Source: JABMMZ01 sp044341025 (GTDB taxonomy: Bacteria; Bacteroidota; Bacteroidia; NS11-12g; UBA955). Taken from it: a DNA stretch of 64,000 nt. A program made the translations under genes and the position numbers. The stretch is taken from assembly GCA_044341025.1 (NCBI GenBank), contig JBIISM010000012.1, forward strand, positions 1 to 64,000, in the 5' to 3' direction. Of this stretch, positions 52,798 to 60,788 are shown piece after piece. Under the pieces are notes generated by a model, which saw only the letters and a list, made by a program, of their open reading frames with translations, had not been told where the DNA came from and did no database searches. Every line of letters begins with the position of its first letter. Within the stretch, counting starts at the first letter, position 1.

Positions 52798-53613
52798 TTA
52801 AGCGATTTTGAACTCTTTCAACAAATGAAACACGTCTTGCTCGTCAAGCTCTTCAGTTGTTTCTTCGACCAACTCTTCAACGTATTGGAACAAGGTCCAA
52901 CGGCTTTCATTGTATTCTAACGCAGTTAGATTCTCTATCCAATCGCCACTGTTTAAATAGTGGATACTCGATTGTTTGGTTTCCACAATTTTATCTGAGG
53001 CCATGTGAATGTGCCCGCACACAACGGCCTTGCATTGCTGAGCCTCTGCATAATCCACTGCGGAGTCTTCAAAATTATTAACAAATGAAATGGCTTGTTT
53101 CACACTGTTCTTAATGGTCTTTGATAGAGAAACCCTTTTACCACCCAGCTTTTCTGAAATGAAATTAACAAAGGTGTTGATGATGATTAAAAGATCGTAA
53201 CCTTTACCACCCAATTTGGCCAACCATTTTGCATGTTGTATGCTAAAATCAAACACATCGCCATGAAAGAACAAAGTTTTTGTGCCATTGAGGTTCATTT
53301 CGACTTTATTTACCAAGGTAATATTACCAAAATCCATCCCCACAAACTTCCTCAACATTTCGTCGTGGTTGCCTGTTATGTATACAACTTTGGTTCCATT
53401 CATCGCCATTTTTAAAATATAGCGCACCACCTTCATGTGGGTTTTAGGGAAATACTTTTTAGAAAACTGCCAGATATCTATAATATCTCCATTTAAAATT
53501 AAGGTTTCAGGATCTATGCTTTTTAAGTAATGCAGCAGTTCTTTTGCTCGGCAACCATAAGTGCCCAAGTGCACATCTGATATAACAGCCAGTTCTAACT
53601 TTCTTCTGTTCAT
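52798..53613 (-). CDS. LpxH-like metallophosphoesterase
   Basis: 271-residue calcineurin-like phosphoesterase. Metal-binding motifs are in order: DVH (13-15), GDIID (42-46), GNHDE (81-85), FFHGDVFD and GHIH. The pattern and length match UDP-2,3-diacylglucosamine pyrophosphatases (LpxH) that make lipid X for lipid A, but the class also includes other phosphodiesterases, so the substrate is unproven. A C-terminal acidic tail (EELVEETTEELDEQDVFHLL) is an addition to the core. It probably leads a transcript with the GH1 gene. Confidence 0.85.
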   Translation of the reverse strand: MNRRKLELAVISDVHLGTYGCRAKELLHYLKSIDPETLILNGDIIDIWQFSKKYFPKTHMKVVRYILKMAMNGTKVVYITGNHDEMLRKFVGMDFGNITLVNKVEMNLNGTKTLFFHGDVFDFSIQHAKWLAKLGGKGYDLLIIINTFVNFISEKLGGKRVSLSKTIKNSVKQAISFVNNFEDSAVDYAEAQQCKAVVCGHIHMASDKIVETKQSSIHYLNSGDWIENLTALEYNESRWTLFQYVEELVEETTEELDEQDVFHLLKEFKIA

Positions 53614-53777
53614 CTTTTAAAAATTCCATTAAAAGGATTGAAAAAATGAAACAGCAAGGTCAATAGTTCATCGATTAGTTTATGCATGTTTTTTTTACAA
53701 AGTTAAAACTGCAATGTCAAGTGAATGTGCTTAAAAAATTATTGAATTGTTAGCAATGTTATAAACAAAACTAATTG

Positions 53778-53816
53778 CCGGACAAAAAAAAATGTTGTTT
53801 GTATGTCCGGTTTTTT
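53778..53816 (+). terminator. Orphan plus-strand terminator
   Basis: CCGGACA (53778-53784) / TGTCCGG (53804-53810) followed by six T on the plus strand only. Both flanking genes are on the minus strand, so no gene needs it. The 344-base gap contains no ORF. It may end an unannotated small RNA from about 53640. Confidence 0.5.
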
Positions 53817-53957
53817 CAATAACCCAAGCTTCAAAAAACTAAGGAAAACCGGTCCATCCAATCAACATATTTTGTGTTATATCAAAAGAACAAGTAATCA
53901 ACTGTCTTAGACAATTCAAACTAAGTACTGTAATATTTCCCTAGTGTTAAACAGCTA

Positions 53958-54575
53958 TTAAATTTTCGAAACCAGGTACAAAATTTCTCTTCCCATTTCG
54001 CGCACCTTCATGTCGTAAGCGCCAGCTTCATGCACCGAATCATCGTAGGCTTTTGGGTCTTCGTAGGGCAATGAGAAACGCTTTGCGCCACGAACAAGCG
54101 GACAGGCTTCATCGGCTTGCGAACACACCATAATTGCTATGTAATTTTTCTGAGGGTTATAATTCTCGTCATAACGTTTCGAAAAATTTATATCCAAACG
54201 GTAATCGTTGTCCGAAACAGGTATATAGAATTTCGGATTGTCGTTCATGTCCAACTGATTGACTTTAAATCCCGCCCGCTTAATGGCCAATACCATGCGG
54301 TGGTTGAAAGCCGTGGCTTCTGTTCCACCAGAATAGGTAAATATATTTTGAATCCCGTAGTGCATGGCCGCTGCCTTTAACCACAACTGTCCTAAATGGC
54401 TGCGGCGCGAATTGTGGGTGCATATTACGGTAATATCAGCTCGGTTAAACGCTTGTATATTCTCAAGAATTAAAGCGGCCAATTGCTCCAATTCTTCTAT
54501 TCTGTTGGGCTGAATTAAATGCCATTCAGACTCTAGTTCTTTGATTAAATTTTCGGTCTCAGGGTATAAAATCAT
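53958..54575 (-). CDS. arsC: Thioredoxin-coupled arsenate reductase (ArsC, LMW-PTP fold)
   Basis: Reduces arsenate to arsenite for export. The phosphatase loop CTHNSRRS (CX5R; Cys52, Arg58) is present. The resolving pair of the thioredoxin-linked class is present as CSQADEACP (Cys151, Cys158), corresponding to Cys82 and Cys89 of S. aureus ArsC. The protein is 205 aa, longer than the usual 130-140, through an N-terminal helix and internal loops. It is the last gene of the ars operon and overlaps the acr3 stop by 4 bases. Confidence 0.9.
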   Translation of the reverse strand: MILYPETENLIKELESEWHLIQPNRIEELEQLAALILENIQAFNRADITVICTHNSRRSHLGQLWLKAAAMHYGIQNIFTYSGGTEATAFNHRMVLAIKRAGFKVNQLDMNDNPKFYIPVSDNDYRLDINFSKRYDENYNPQKNYIAIMVCSQADEACPLVRGAKRFSLPYEDPKAYDDSVHEAGAYDMKVREMGREILYLVSKI

Positions 54576-55633
54576 GCGTACAATTTCTTTCTTAAATAAA
54601 ATGCAAAACGAACCAATAATATCAAAGCAGGCACTTCAACCAAAGGACCAATAACCCCTGCAAATGCTTGTCCGCTGTTGATGCCAAATACACCTATTGC
54701 AACGGCTATGGCCAATTCGAAATTATTGCCAGATGCGGTAAAAGCAATGGATGCATTTTCGGCATAGGTAGCGCCGAATAATTTACCCAATAAAAATGTC
54801 AGGGTAAACATAATGGCAAAGAATATAACCAAAGGCAAAGCCACTATTAATACATCTTTGGGGATCTGAACTATCATCTCGCCTTTGAGAATAAACATCA
54901 AGACGATGGTGAACAACAAAGCAATTAAAGTAATGGGTGAAATTTTGGGAATAAACTTGGTGTTAAACCAGGCCTCGCCTTTATACTTAATTAAAAAATA
55001 GCGGCTCAAAACTGCCGCAGTAAAAGGCACTCCAAGGTATAAGCCCACGGTTTGCGCAATGTCAGACATCTGTATATTCAAACTCAAGCCTTCAAAACCA
55101 AACCAAGGCAACATAATTTCTAAATAAAAATAGGCATAGGCACTAAAGAAAAACACCTGCAACAAACTGTTAATGCCCACCAAACCGGCAACGTATTCGC
55201 GGCTACCTTCGGCCAATTCGTTCCACACCACCACCATGGCGATGCAGGGAGCCAAGCCAATAAGAATAAGGCCCGTCATGTATTCGGGATAATCTTTTAA
55301 AAATGTAATCGCCAAAACAAACATTAAAAACGGCCCAAAGATCCAGGTAATAAAAAACGAAAGAGATAATAATTTTATGTTTTTAAAAACCTTTGGTACC
55401 TCCGAAAATTTCACTTTAGCCAAAGGCGGATACATCATTAAGATCAAGCCTATCGCCAAAGGAATATTGCTCGACCCTTTCGAAAATGATTGAATAAAAC
55501 CGGCACTCGAGGGAATAAAATATCCAATACCAACGCCTAAGGCCATGGCCGAAAATATCCATAGGGTAAGGTAGCGGTCTAAAAAGCCCAAACGCTTTTG
55601 CTTACCTGCTGTTTGATGATTTTTTTTCTCCAT
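54572..55633 (-). CDS. acr3: ACR3-family arsenite efflux transporter
   Basis: Exports arsenite across the inner membrane. The 353-residue protein has about ten transmembrane segments and is of the bile/arsenite/riboflavin transporter superfamily. The family signature around the essential cysteine is visible as GLILIGLAPCIAMVVVWNEL, and further on TFLLGKLFGATYAENASIAF. I chose ATG giving MEKKNHQTAGKQKRLGF, since it starts 2 bases after the upstream stop; the longer reading overlaps that gene. It is coupled to arsC. Confidence 0.93.
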   Translation of the reverse strand: MEKKNHQTAGKQKRLGFLDRYLTLWIFSAMALGVGIGYFIPSSAGFIQSFSKGSSNIPLAIGLILMMYPPLAKVKFSEVPKVFKNIKLLSLSFFITWIFGPFLMFVLAITFLKDYPEYMTGLILIGLAPCIAMVVVWNELAEGSREYVAGLVGINSLLQVFFFSAYAYFYLEIMLPWFGFEGLSLNIQMSDIAQTVGLYLGVPFTAAVLSRYFLIKYKGEAWFNTKFIPKISPITLIALLFTIVLMFILKGEMIVQIPKDVLIVALPLVIFFAIMFTLTFLLGKLFGATYAENASIAFTASGNNFELAIAVAIGVFGINSGQAFAGVIGPLVEVPALILLVRFAFYLRKKLYA

Positions 55634-55635
55634 AA

Positions 55636-56115
55636 TTAGCAACATCCGCCACCTGGCATGCAAGAAGAATTTGAATCACCATTCACCACCAATTCGGACA
55701 ATTTAACTTTGCGTTTTTCTTGCGGAATTCCACAAGAATCAGAGGCCAAGCAGTCGGTAAACTTAGGCATCAAAACGAACGACTTGCCATTAAAAGCTAA
55801 GCTGTATTTGCCAATAGTATTGGCTTGGTATTCCACCTCTACTTCGCGGTCTTCTATACCCAAAACTTTTTCAGAAAGGGCAATGATGTTTAATAATTTT
55901 TCAGGCGCCAAACGGTGCTCGGTATCGTTGGCGTTCCAAAGCTGAAAACTCACTAGGTTTTCTTCGCGAACCGTGCCTCCGCAATCTATAAAATGTTTGT
56001 GCACAGAACCCACTTCCGTTACATGAAAATGCTCAGGCACTTTGGTGCCATCTTGCAATTCAAATTGCACTTGCTCTAGGCCTTGCAATTTTTCTTTTAT
56101 TTCTGATAAGATCAT
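55636..56115 (-). CDS. DUF6428 family protein, Cys-rich tail
   Basis: 159 aa, a family recalled from ars operons of Bacteroidota. The main body is soluble (VQFELQDGTKVPEHFHVTEV, VSFQLWNANDTEHRLAPEKL). The C-terminus has a Cys cluster, DCLASDSCG and SSCMPGGGCC, that could bind arsenite or another soft metal. It lies between arsR and acr3 in the operon. Its task is unknown; metal delivery or sensing is an inference from cysteines and context. Confidence 0.82.
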   Translation of the reverse strand: MILSEIKEKLQGLEQVQFELQDGTKVPEHFHVTEVGSVHKHFIDCGGTVREENLVSFQLWNANDTEHRLAPEKLLNIIALSEKVLGIEDREVEVEYQANTIGKYSLAFNGKSFVLMPKFTDCLASDSCGIPQEKRKVKLSELVVNGDSNSSCMPGGGCC

Positions 56116-56158
56116 AATTGTATTTTTTTAATTTAAGTTTCTTTTTAAGTGTGCCGCC

Positions 56159-56482
56159 TTAGCAACATTTCTTGTTTATTTTGTCTGAGACCTTTCCAAG
56201 ATAAGCCTGCAATTTTGCAATGGCTGTTTCTTCCACACAATAGCAAATGGCCTTCCCTTCTATACTGCCTTTAATTAGTCCTGCGTTTTTCAATTCCTTT
56301 AAATGTTGTGAAACGGTGGGCTGAGCCAAAGGCAAAACATTCACAATGTCACCACAGATACAAGCATCAACACTTAAGAGATAGTCGATAATAGCTACGC
56401 GTGCAGGATGCGCCAAGGCTTTCATCATTTGGGCAATCTCGTTGTGTGTTTCGCTAAACGCTTCTGTTTTGGTAATTCCCAT
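56159..56482 (-). CDS. arsR: ArsR-family metalloregulator
   Basis: 107-residue winged-helix repressor. The metal-binding motif of the family appears as VDACICGDIV (Cys pair near residue 40), and the recognition helix as QPTVSQHLKELKNAGLIKG. An extra CC pair ends the protein, and CYC lies in the wing region. It is the first gene of the arsR-DUF6428-acr3-arsC operon and would release DNA when arsenite binds. A palindromic operator candidate lies just upstream. Confidence 0.93.
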   Translation of the reverse strand: MGITKTEAFSETHNEIAQMMKALAHPARVAIIDYLLSVDACICGDIVNVLPLAQPTVSQHLKELKNAGLIKGSIEGKAICYCVEETAIAKLQAYLGKVSDKINKKCC

Positions 56483-56495
56483 TTCTTATATTTTG

Positions 56496-56507
56496 ATATT
56501 GCAATAT
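56496..56507 (-). promoter_or_regulatory. ArsR operator candidate
   Basis: ATATTGCAATAT, a perfect 12-bp palindrome 13 bases before the arsR start, followed by TACGATAAT. The location suits autoregulation by ArsR; binding is inferred. Confidence 0.5.
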
Positions 56508-56526
56508 TACGATAATAAATTTTAAC

Positions 56527-56558
56527 AAAAAAGAGAATAAAATTTATTCTCTTTTTTT
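56527..56558 (-). terminator. Intrinsic terminator after rpoD
   Basis: Stem AAAAAAGAGAATAA / TTATTCTCTTTTTT with a 3-base loop. It is 4 bases past the sigma factor stop and has A/T runs on both sides. Confidence 0.75.
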
Positions 56559-56562
56559 AGTA

Positions 56563-57426
56563 TTAACCTAAATACGTTTTTAGGATTTTGCTTTTGGACG
56601 ATTTACGCAAACGTCTAAGCGCTTTTTCTTTGATTTGACGAACACGTTCACGGGTCAATCCCACTTTTTCTGAAATATCTTCAAGTGTGTGGGCTGGTCC
56701 ACCATCTAGTCCGTAGTAATAACGCAAAACATCGCGTTCTTTTTCAGATAAGGTAGAGATCACACGGTTGATTTCTTTTTGCAAAGATTCGTTCATCAAT
56801 GGAACGTCTGGATTAGGCTCATCGTTATTGTCCAACACACCCAATAAGGTATTATCTTCACCTTCGGTCAATGGCGCATCTATAGATAAGTGTCTGCCGC
56901 TCGACTTCAATGCATTTTCTACTTCAATGATTGGAATTTCCAATACCGTTGCAATTTCTTCTGCGGTTGGTTCACGTTCAAATTCTTGTTCCAATTTTGC
57001 TGCAGCTGCGCTGATACGACCAATTGAACCAACTTTGTTTAATGGCAAACGAACAATACGAGATTGGTCAGCCAAGGCTTGAAGAATTGATTGACGAATC
57101 CACCATACTGCGTATGAAATGAATTTAAAACCACGGGTTTCATCAAAACGTTTAGCGGCTTTAATCAAACCTAAATTGCCTTCGTTAATTAAGTCACCCA
57201 AAGTTAAACCTTGGTTTTGGTATTGTTTACTAACTGACACAACGAATCTTAAGTTGGCATTCACCAAACGCTCAAGGGCTGCTTGATCACCTTCGCGGAT
57301 TCTTCTGGCCAATTCAACTTCCTCTTGTGCATCAATCATTTGCACTTTGGAAATTTCATTTAAATACTTGTCTAATGATTTGTTTTCGCGGTTGGTAAAC
57401 TGTTTGGATATTTTAAGCTGTCTCAT
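56563..57426 (-). CDS. rpoD: Primary sigma factor (RpoD/SigA), short Bacteroidota form
   Basis: Directs RNA polymerase to housekeeping promoters. Start ATG gives MRQLKISKQFTNRENKSLDK (287 aa), the usual start in the phylum; longer in-frame readings add 56 unrelated residues. Regions 1.2 to 4.2 are present (SLDKYLNEISKVQMIDAQEE, LRFVVSVSKQYQNQGLTLGD, GFKFISYAVWWIRQSILQAL, GLTRERVRQIKEKALRRLRK). Region 1.1 and the non-conserved region of E. coli sigma-70 are absent. It should recognise the TTG/TAnnTTTG promoters seen through this window. Confidence 0.96.
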   Translation of the reverse strand: MRQLKISKQFTNRENKSLDKYLNEISKVQMIDAQEEVELARRIREGDQAALERLVNANLRFVVSVSKQYQNQGLTLGDLINEGNLGLIKAAKRFDETRGFKFISYAVWWIRQSILQALADQSRIVRLPLNKVGSIGRISAAAAKLEQEFEREPTAEEIATVLEIPIIEVENALKSSGRHLSIDAPLTEGEDNTLLGVLDNNDEPNPDVPLMNESLQKEINRVISTLSEKERDVLRYYYGLDGGPAHTLEDISEKVGLTRERVRQIKEKALRRLRKSSKSKILKTYLG

Positions 57427-57625
57427 GATTCTATTGTTTGGTCTGTAAAAATTACAAAGGTTGCAAACAAACCCTTTTAATGCGATAAACACATGATTTT
57501 TAAGGATTTTCCTGCTCTTCATTAAGCAGCAAAAATCGAGCCAAAGTGCCGAATTCATGTCAAATTTTCTGATAAAAAACCCAAGACATGCCATGCCATC
57601 CGCAAGGAAATGTGCTTTAGTTTAT

Positions 57626-57657
57626 TTGCCACCATATTAAAATTTCAATTAAATTTG
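57626..57657 (+). promoter_or_regulatory. Complete promoter of metH (TTG-N21-TAAATTTG)
   Basis: TTG (57626-57628) and TAAATTTG (57650-57657) spaced by 21 bases, a full match. The metH start is 37 bases further on. Confidence 0.7.
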
Positions 57658-57694
57658 CATGCAATAAGCCGCGCAGGCTATAACTATTTTAAAA

Positions 57695-58711
57695 ATGTCA
57701 ATCAACAGCAGCATAAGAAACATACTTAACCAACGCATCATGATTATTGATGGCGCTATGGGCACCATGATTCAAACCTACAACCTGAGTGAGGAAGACT
57801 ACCGAGGCGAGCGCTTTAGGGACATCGAACAATTGGTTAAAGGCAACAACGACCTTTTGGTGCTTACGCAGCCACATATTATTTCTGACATCCACAAAGC
57901 CTTTTTAGAGGCGGGTGCAGATATAATTGAAACCAACACCTTTAATGCCCAATCCATTTCTTTGGAAGATTATAAAATGACCGAATTGGTGTATGAGTTA
58001 AACTTAGCTGCGGCTAAGATAGCCCGTGAAGCGGCAGATGAATATACGGCAAAAGACCCGAGTAAGCCTCGCTTTGTAGCTGGTGCCGTTGGCCCAACAA
58101 ATAGAACTGCCTCTTTAAGTCCCGACGTTAACAACCCTGGTTACAGAGCCGTTAACTTTAATGACCTTTGCAATGCCTACTCTGCACAAATGCAGGCATT
58201 AATTGAAGGTGGTGTTGACCTTATTTTGATAGAAACCATATTTGATACCTTAAATGCCAAAGCGGCCTTATTTGCCATCAACAGCATCAAAGACGAATTA
58301 AACATCGACATCCCTGTGATGATTTCAGGCACCATTACCGACGCCAGTGGAAGAACCCTAAGTGGACAAACGCCAGAAGCGTTTTGGAACTCTATGTCAC
58401 ATGGAGAAATCTTAAGCATTGGGCTTAACTGTGCCTTGGGCGCAAAAGACATGTTGCCACATATTTCTGAAATCAGCAATGTGGCCTGGGTGTATGTCAC
58501 TGCTTATCCAAACGCAGGTTTGCCAAACGAATTCGGTCAATACGACGAATCGCCTGAAGCCATGGCCAATGTGGTAGAAGAAATGATTAAAGAAGGCTGG
58601 GTGAATATGGTTGGCGGTTGCTGCGGTACGACACCTGAACACATCAAAGCCATTGCCGAGCGTGCTCAATTATACAAACCTAGAGAAGTCCCTACTTTGG
58701 CAGAAGCTTAA
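57695..58711 (+). CDS. metH: MetH N-terminal module (homocysteine methyltransferase domain)
   Basis: 338 aa, only the homocysteine-binding barrel of cobalamin-dependent methionine synthase. Opening IMIIDGAMGTMIQTYNL and the zinc cysteines in GLNCALGA and GGCCGTTPEH are present. E. coli MetH is over 1,200 aa with folate, cobalamin and reactivation domains after this point. Those are missing and the gene ends cleanly, so this is the N-terminal half of a split MetH; the rest must be elsewhere. The stop overlaps the start of the next gene (TAATG). Confidence 0.92.
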   Translation: MSINSSIRNILNQRIMIIDGAMGTMIQTYNLSEEDYRGERFRDIEQLVKGNNDLLVLTQPHIISDIHKAFLEAGADIIETNTFNAQSISLEDYKMTELVYELNLAAAKIAREAADEYTAKDPSKPRFVAGAVGPTNRTASLSPDVNNPGYRAVNFNDLCNAYSAQMQALIEGGVDLILIETIFDTLNAKAALFAINSIKDELNIDIPVMISGTITDASGRTLSGQTPEAFWNSMSHGEILSIGLNCALGAKDMLPHISEISNVAWVYVTAYPNAGLPNEFGQYDESPEAMANVVEEMIKEGWVNMVGGCCGTTPEHIKAIAERAQLYKPREVPTLAEA

Positions 58712-59322
58712 TGGGAAAATTAGCCAAGCTCTGCTCCATACTTTTTCATCCCTTAATTCTATTGAATTTTGGTTTGTTCAGCGTCTTGCGCTACCATCCC
58801 TATTACGTCAGTAAATTTTACGATACCCATTTCTACACCATCAGCATGTTTATTGCGGTAAACACTTTGGTGATGCCATTGTTGAGTCTGTTCTTGTTGA
58901 AAAAGTTTGGGTTTATAGACGACTTTTACATCAGCAATCCAAAGCAGCGCTTATTGCCTTATGGCATATTGGTTTTGCTTCTTGGATTCACCATGTACCA
59001 ATTGAACAAGATTGAATTGAATGGCCTGCCAATTATTTTTATGGGTGCCTCAGCGGTTTGTTTAATCCTTAACATCATCATCAACACCCGTTACACCATC
59101 AGCACCCATGCCATTGGTGCAGGCGGTTTCATTGCCTTGTACGCATATTTAACCATGCATCAGCATGTATCTTCATTCAACCCGTTTTTGATTGCTTCTA
59201 TCCTAGCGACAGGCATCAGTTTGTGGTCGCGCTTGTTTTTAAACGCCCACACTGAAAGACAAATATACAGCGGATTGGCACTTGGGTTTTCGGTGGTATA
59301 CTTTTTTTTATTGCTTTTTTAG
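58711..59322 (+). CDS. PAP2-like integral membrane protein
   Basis: 203 aa with about six hydrophobic segments. The pair STHAIGAGGFIALYAY and AHTERQIYSGLALGF resembles the SGH and HxxxQVxxGxxxG motifs of PAP2 phosphatases, but the first lacks a full SRxxF-SGH signature and residues are changed, so activity is doubtful. Translationally coupled to metH by a one-base overlap. No functional link between the two is apparent. Unknown function. Confidence 0.65.
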   Translation: MGKLAKLCSILFHPLILLNFGLFSVLRYHPYYVSKFYDTHFYTISMFIAVNTLVMPLLSLFLLKKFGFIDDFYISNPKQRLLPYGILVLLLGFTMYQLNKIELNGLPIIFMGASAVCLILNIIINTRYTISTHAIGAGGFIALYAYLTMHQHVSSFNPFLIASILATGISLWSRLFLNAHTERQIYSGLALGFSVVYFFLLLF

Positions 59323-59333
59323 CAAAAAGCAAT
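59310..59333 (+). terminator. Hairpin over the stop of the PAP2-like gene
   Basis: ATTGCTTTTT / AAAAAGCAAT around the TAG stop, 4-base loop. No T-run follows, so termination is uncertain. Confidence 0.3.
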
Positions 59334-59379
59334 AGCAAGTGCAAGCCTTCTCCGCTTCTAAGGCCGAAGGAGCAAGGGT

Positions 59380-59966
59380 CCCGATAGCTATCGGCAGATC
59401 GAGGCATCGATATATACATGTTGTTGGGTTACTCGCAAGCTCGTGAGAGCGCTCCGATAAGTTTCCCGCCAACAACGCATTTATTGAGATGACTTGGCAG
59501 TTGTTTACGATTTCTTTGAAACATTAATATCAATTTCATTTTCATCGTTCGCTTCAGAATACCTATTCAGTCTGCCATTCCCAAGCATACACTTTAGCCA
59601 GCTGCGTCAGGAAATGCGAATTCTAAGTAGATTTTACATGGGCTTACTACCGCGCGCCATGTATAACTTTTTCAAACAACTTTTATAAACGCATCTGGGC
59701 TGCCGTTTCTATTTGGGCCAGTTTCGTACAACTTAGAAATAATCGGTTACTACAAGATTAAATTAATCATGAGAATTCTAACGTTTCTAAGAAATCGTAA
59801 AGGTGTACCAGGTTATTTTGATTATGGCGTTGTTGGCGGGGACACCAACAACATGTATTCATTGGTAGTGGGGATTTTTCGTTTCAAACAAATCGTAAAG
59901 GTATGCAGATATTGAAATCACATCGAAATATCGAGTAATATTTAAAAAAACCCGATGGCTATCGGG
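59380..59966. repeat. Composite of inverted repeat units between two palindromes
   Basis: The 700-base gap between the PAP2-like gene and sod is largely one composite. It is bracketed by palindromes CCGATAGCTATCGG (59381-59394) and CCCGATGGCTATCGGG (59951-59966). Inside, ATACATGTTGTTGG (59414-59427) is repeated inverted at 59846-59859. CCCGCCAACAACGC (59465-59478) recurs inverted near 59828-59841. A 19-mer GTTTC[AT]AA[GC]AAATCGTAAA occurs three times (59504-59522 inverted, 59783-59801 and 59881-59899). No transposase gene is present. Both arms can encode short peptides with the common pattern FxRNRK...VVGG. Confidence 0.6.
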
Positions 59967-59974
59967 ACATAAAA

Positions 59975-60004
59975 AAAACGGGCACACCTTCATGTACCCG
60001 TTTT
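59975..60004 (-). terminator. Intrinsic terminator of sod
   Basis: Stem AAAACGGGCACA / TGTACCCGTTTT with one G-T pair, 6-base loop, eight A before it giving a T-run on the minus strand; 18 bases after the sod stop. Confidence 0.85.
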
Positions 60005-60022
60005 CTAATTTTAATGTTTTAA

Positions 60023-60631
60023 TTACAATGCAGCTTCGTAGCGGCGACTTACTTCATCCCAGTTGATAATACTGAAGAATGAAGAGATGTAATCTGGTCT
60101 GCGGTTTTGGTAATTCAAGTAGTATGCGTGTTCCCAAACGTCTAAGCCCAAAATTGGGGTACCGTTTTGAACGCCTTCCAATTCCATTAAAGGATTGTCT
60201 TGGTTTGGTGTGCTGCTGATAAACAATTTGCCATTGGCTACAGACAACCATGCCCAACCGCTACCAAAACGGGTAGCTGCTGCTTTGCTAAACTCTTCTT
60301 TGAAGGTATCCATTCCGCCAAGGTCATTGTTGATTGCTTCTGCCAATTTGCCTGTTGGTCCATTGCCATTATTTGGCTTTAATACGGTCCAAAACAAACT
60401 GTGGTTAAAGTGTCCACCGCCATTGTTGCGCACTGGCATTGGGTATTTGCTGATGTTTTTACAAATATCTTCTATGCTGTGGTTTTCTGCATCTGTTCCA
60501 GCTAAGGCTGCATTTAAGTTCGTTACATACGCATTGTGGTGTTTGCTATGGTGAATTTCCATAGTACGCGCATCGATAACGGTTTCAAGCGCATCGTATG
60601 CATAGTTCAATTCAGGAAGTGTAAAAGCCAT
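60023..60631 (-). CDS. sodB: Fe/Mn superoxide dismutase
   Basis: Cytoplasmic enzyme converting superoxide to oxygen and hydrogen peroxide. 202 aa with all four metal ligands: His in EIHHSKHHNAYVTNLN (first) and NHSLFW (second), then Asp and His in LGLDVWEHAYYLNYQNRRPD. No signal peptide. The sequence cannot reliably separate Fe from Mn use. The start is preceded by TAATTTCGCA, the same motif as before lpd. It is monocistronic with a strong terminator. Confidence 0.96.
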   Translation of the reverse strand: MAFTLPELNYAYDALETVIDARTMEIHHSKHHNAYVTNLNAALAGTDAENHSIEDICKNISKYPMPVRNNGGGHFNHSLFWTVLKPNNGNGPTGKLAEAINNDLGGMDTFKEEFSKAAATRFGSGWAWLSVANGKLFISSTPNQDNPLMELEGVQNGTPILGLDVWEHAYYLNYQNRRPDYISSFFSIINWDEVSRRYEAAL

Positions 60632-60652
60632 GATTTTTATAATTTTTAATGA

Positions 60653-60666
60653 TGCGAAATTAAGTG
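60653..60666 (-). promoter_or_regulatory. Shared 14-mer CACTTAATTTCGCA before sod
   Basis: CACTTAATTTCGCA on the minus strand, 21 bases before the ATG. An identical 14-mer precedes lpd, and TAGTTTCGCA precedes dnaB. Probably a -7 element variant. Confidence 0.4.
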
Positions 60667-60740
60667 AGTATTGTCAAGCATAAAAATAAATTTGATTGAT
60701 AAAGGTATTTAGTTTGAAACGCACAAAAATCGGGGTATAA

Positions 60741-60769
60741 AAAAAGACCGTTGTGAAAACGGCCTTTTT
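60741..60769 (-). terminator. Intrinsic terminator of lpd
   Basis: Stem AAAAAGACCGTT / AACGGCCTTTTT with one mismatch, and a T-run on the minus strand; 20 bases after the lpd stop. Confidence 0.8.
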
Positions 60770-60788
60770 AAATATGGATTTGATGTGC

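Noticed and set aside
57427..57594. N-terminal extension of the primary sigma factor
   Set aside because: The 56 added residues are unlike any sigma region, while MRQLKISKQFTNRE is the usual family start.
59494..59688. 64-codon open frame in the intergenic repeat region
   Set aside because: No promoter and no family; it overlaps the repeat composite and looks like chance openness.
59414..59859. Insertion sequence with terminal inverted repeats
   Set aside because: The inverted ends are real, but no transposase or remnant is readable between them and no target duplication is seen. Kept as a repeat composite instead.
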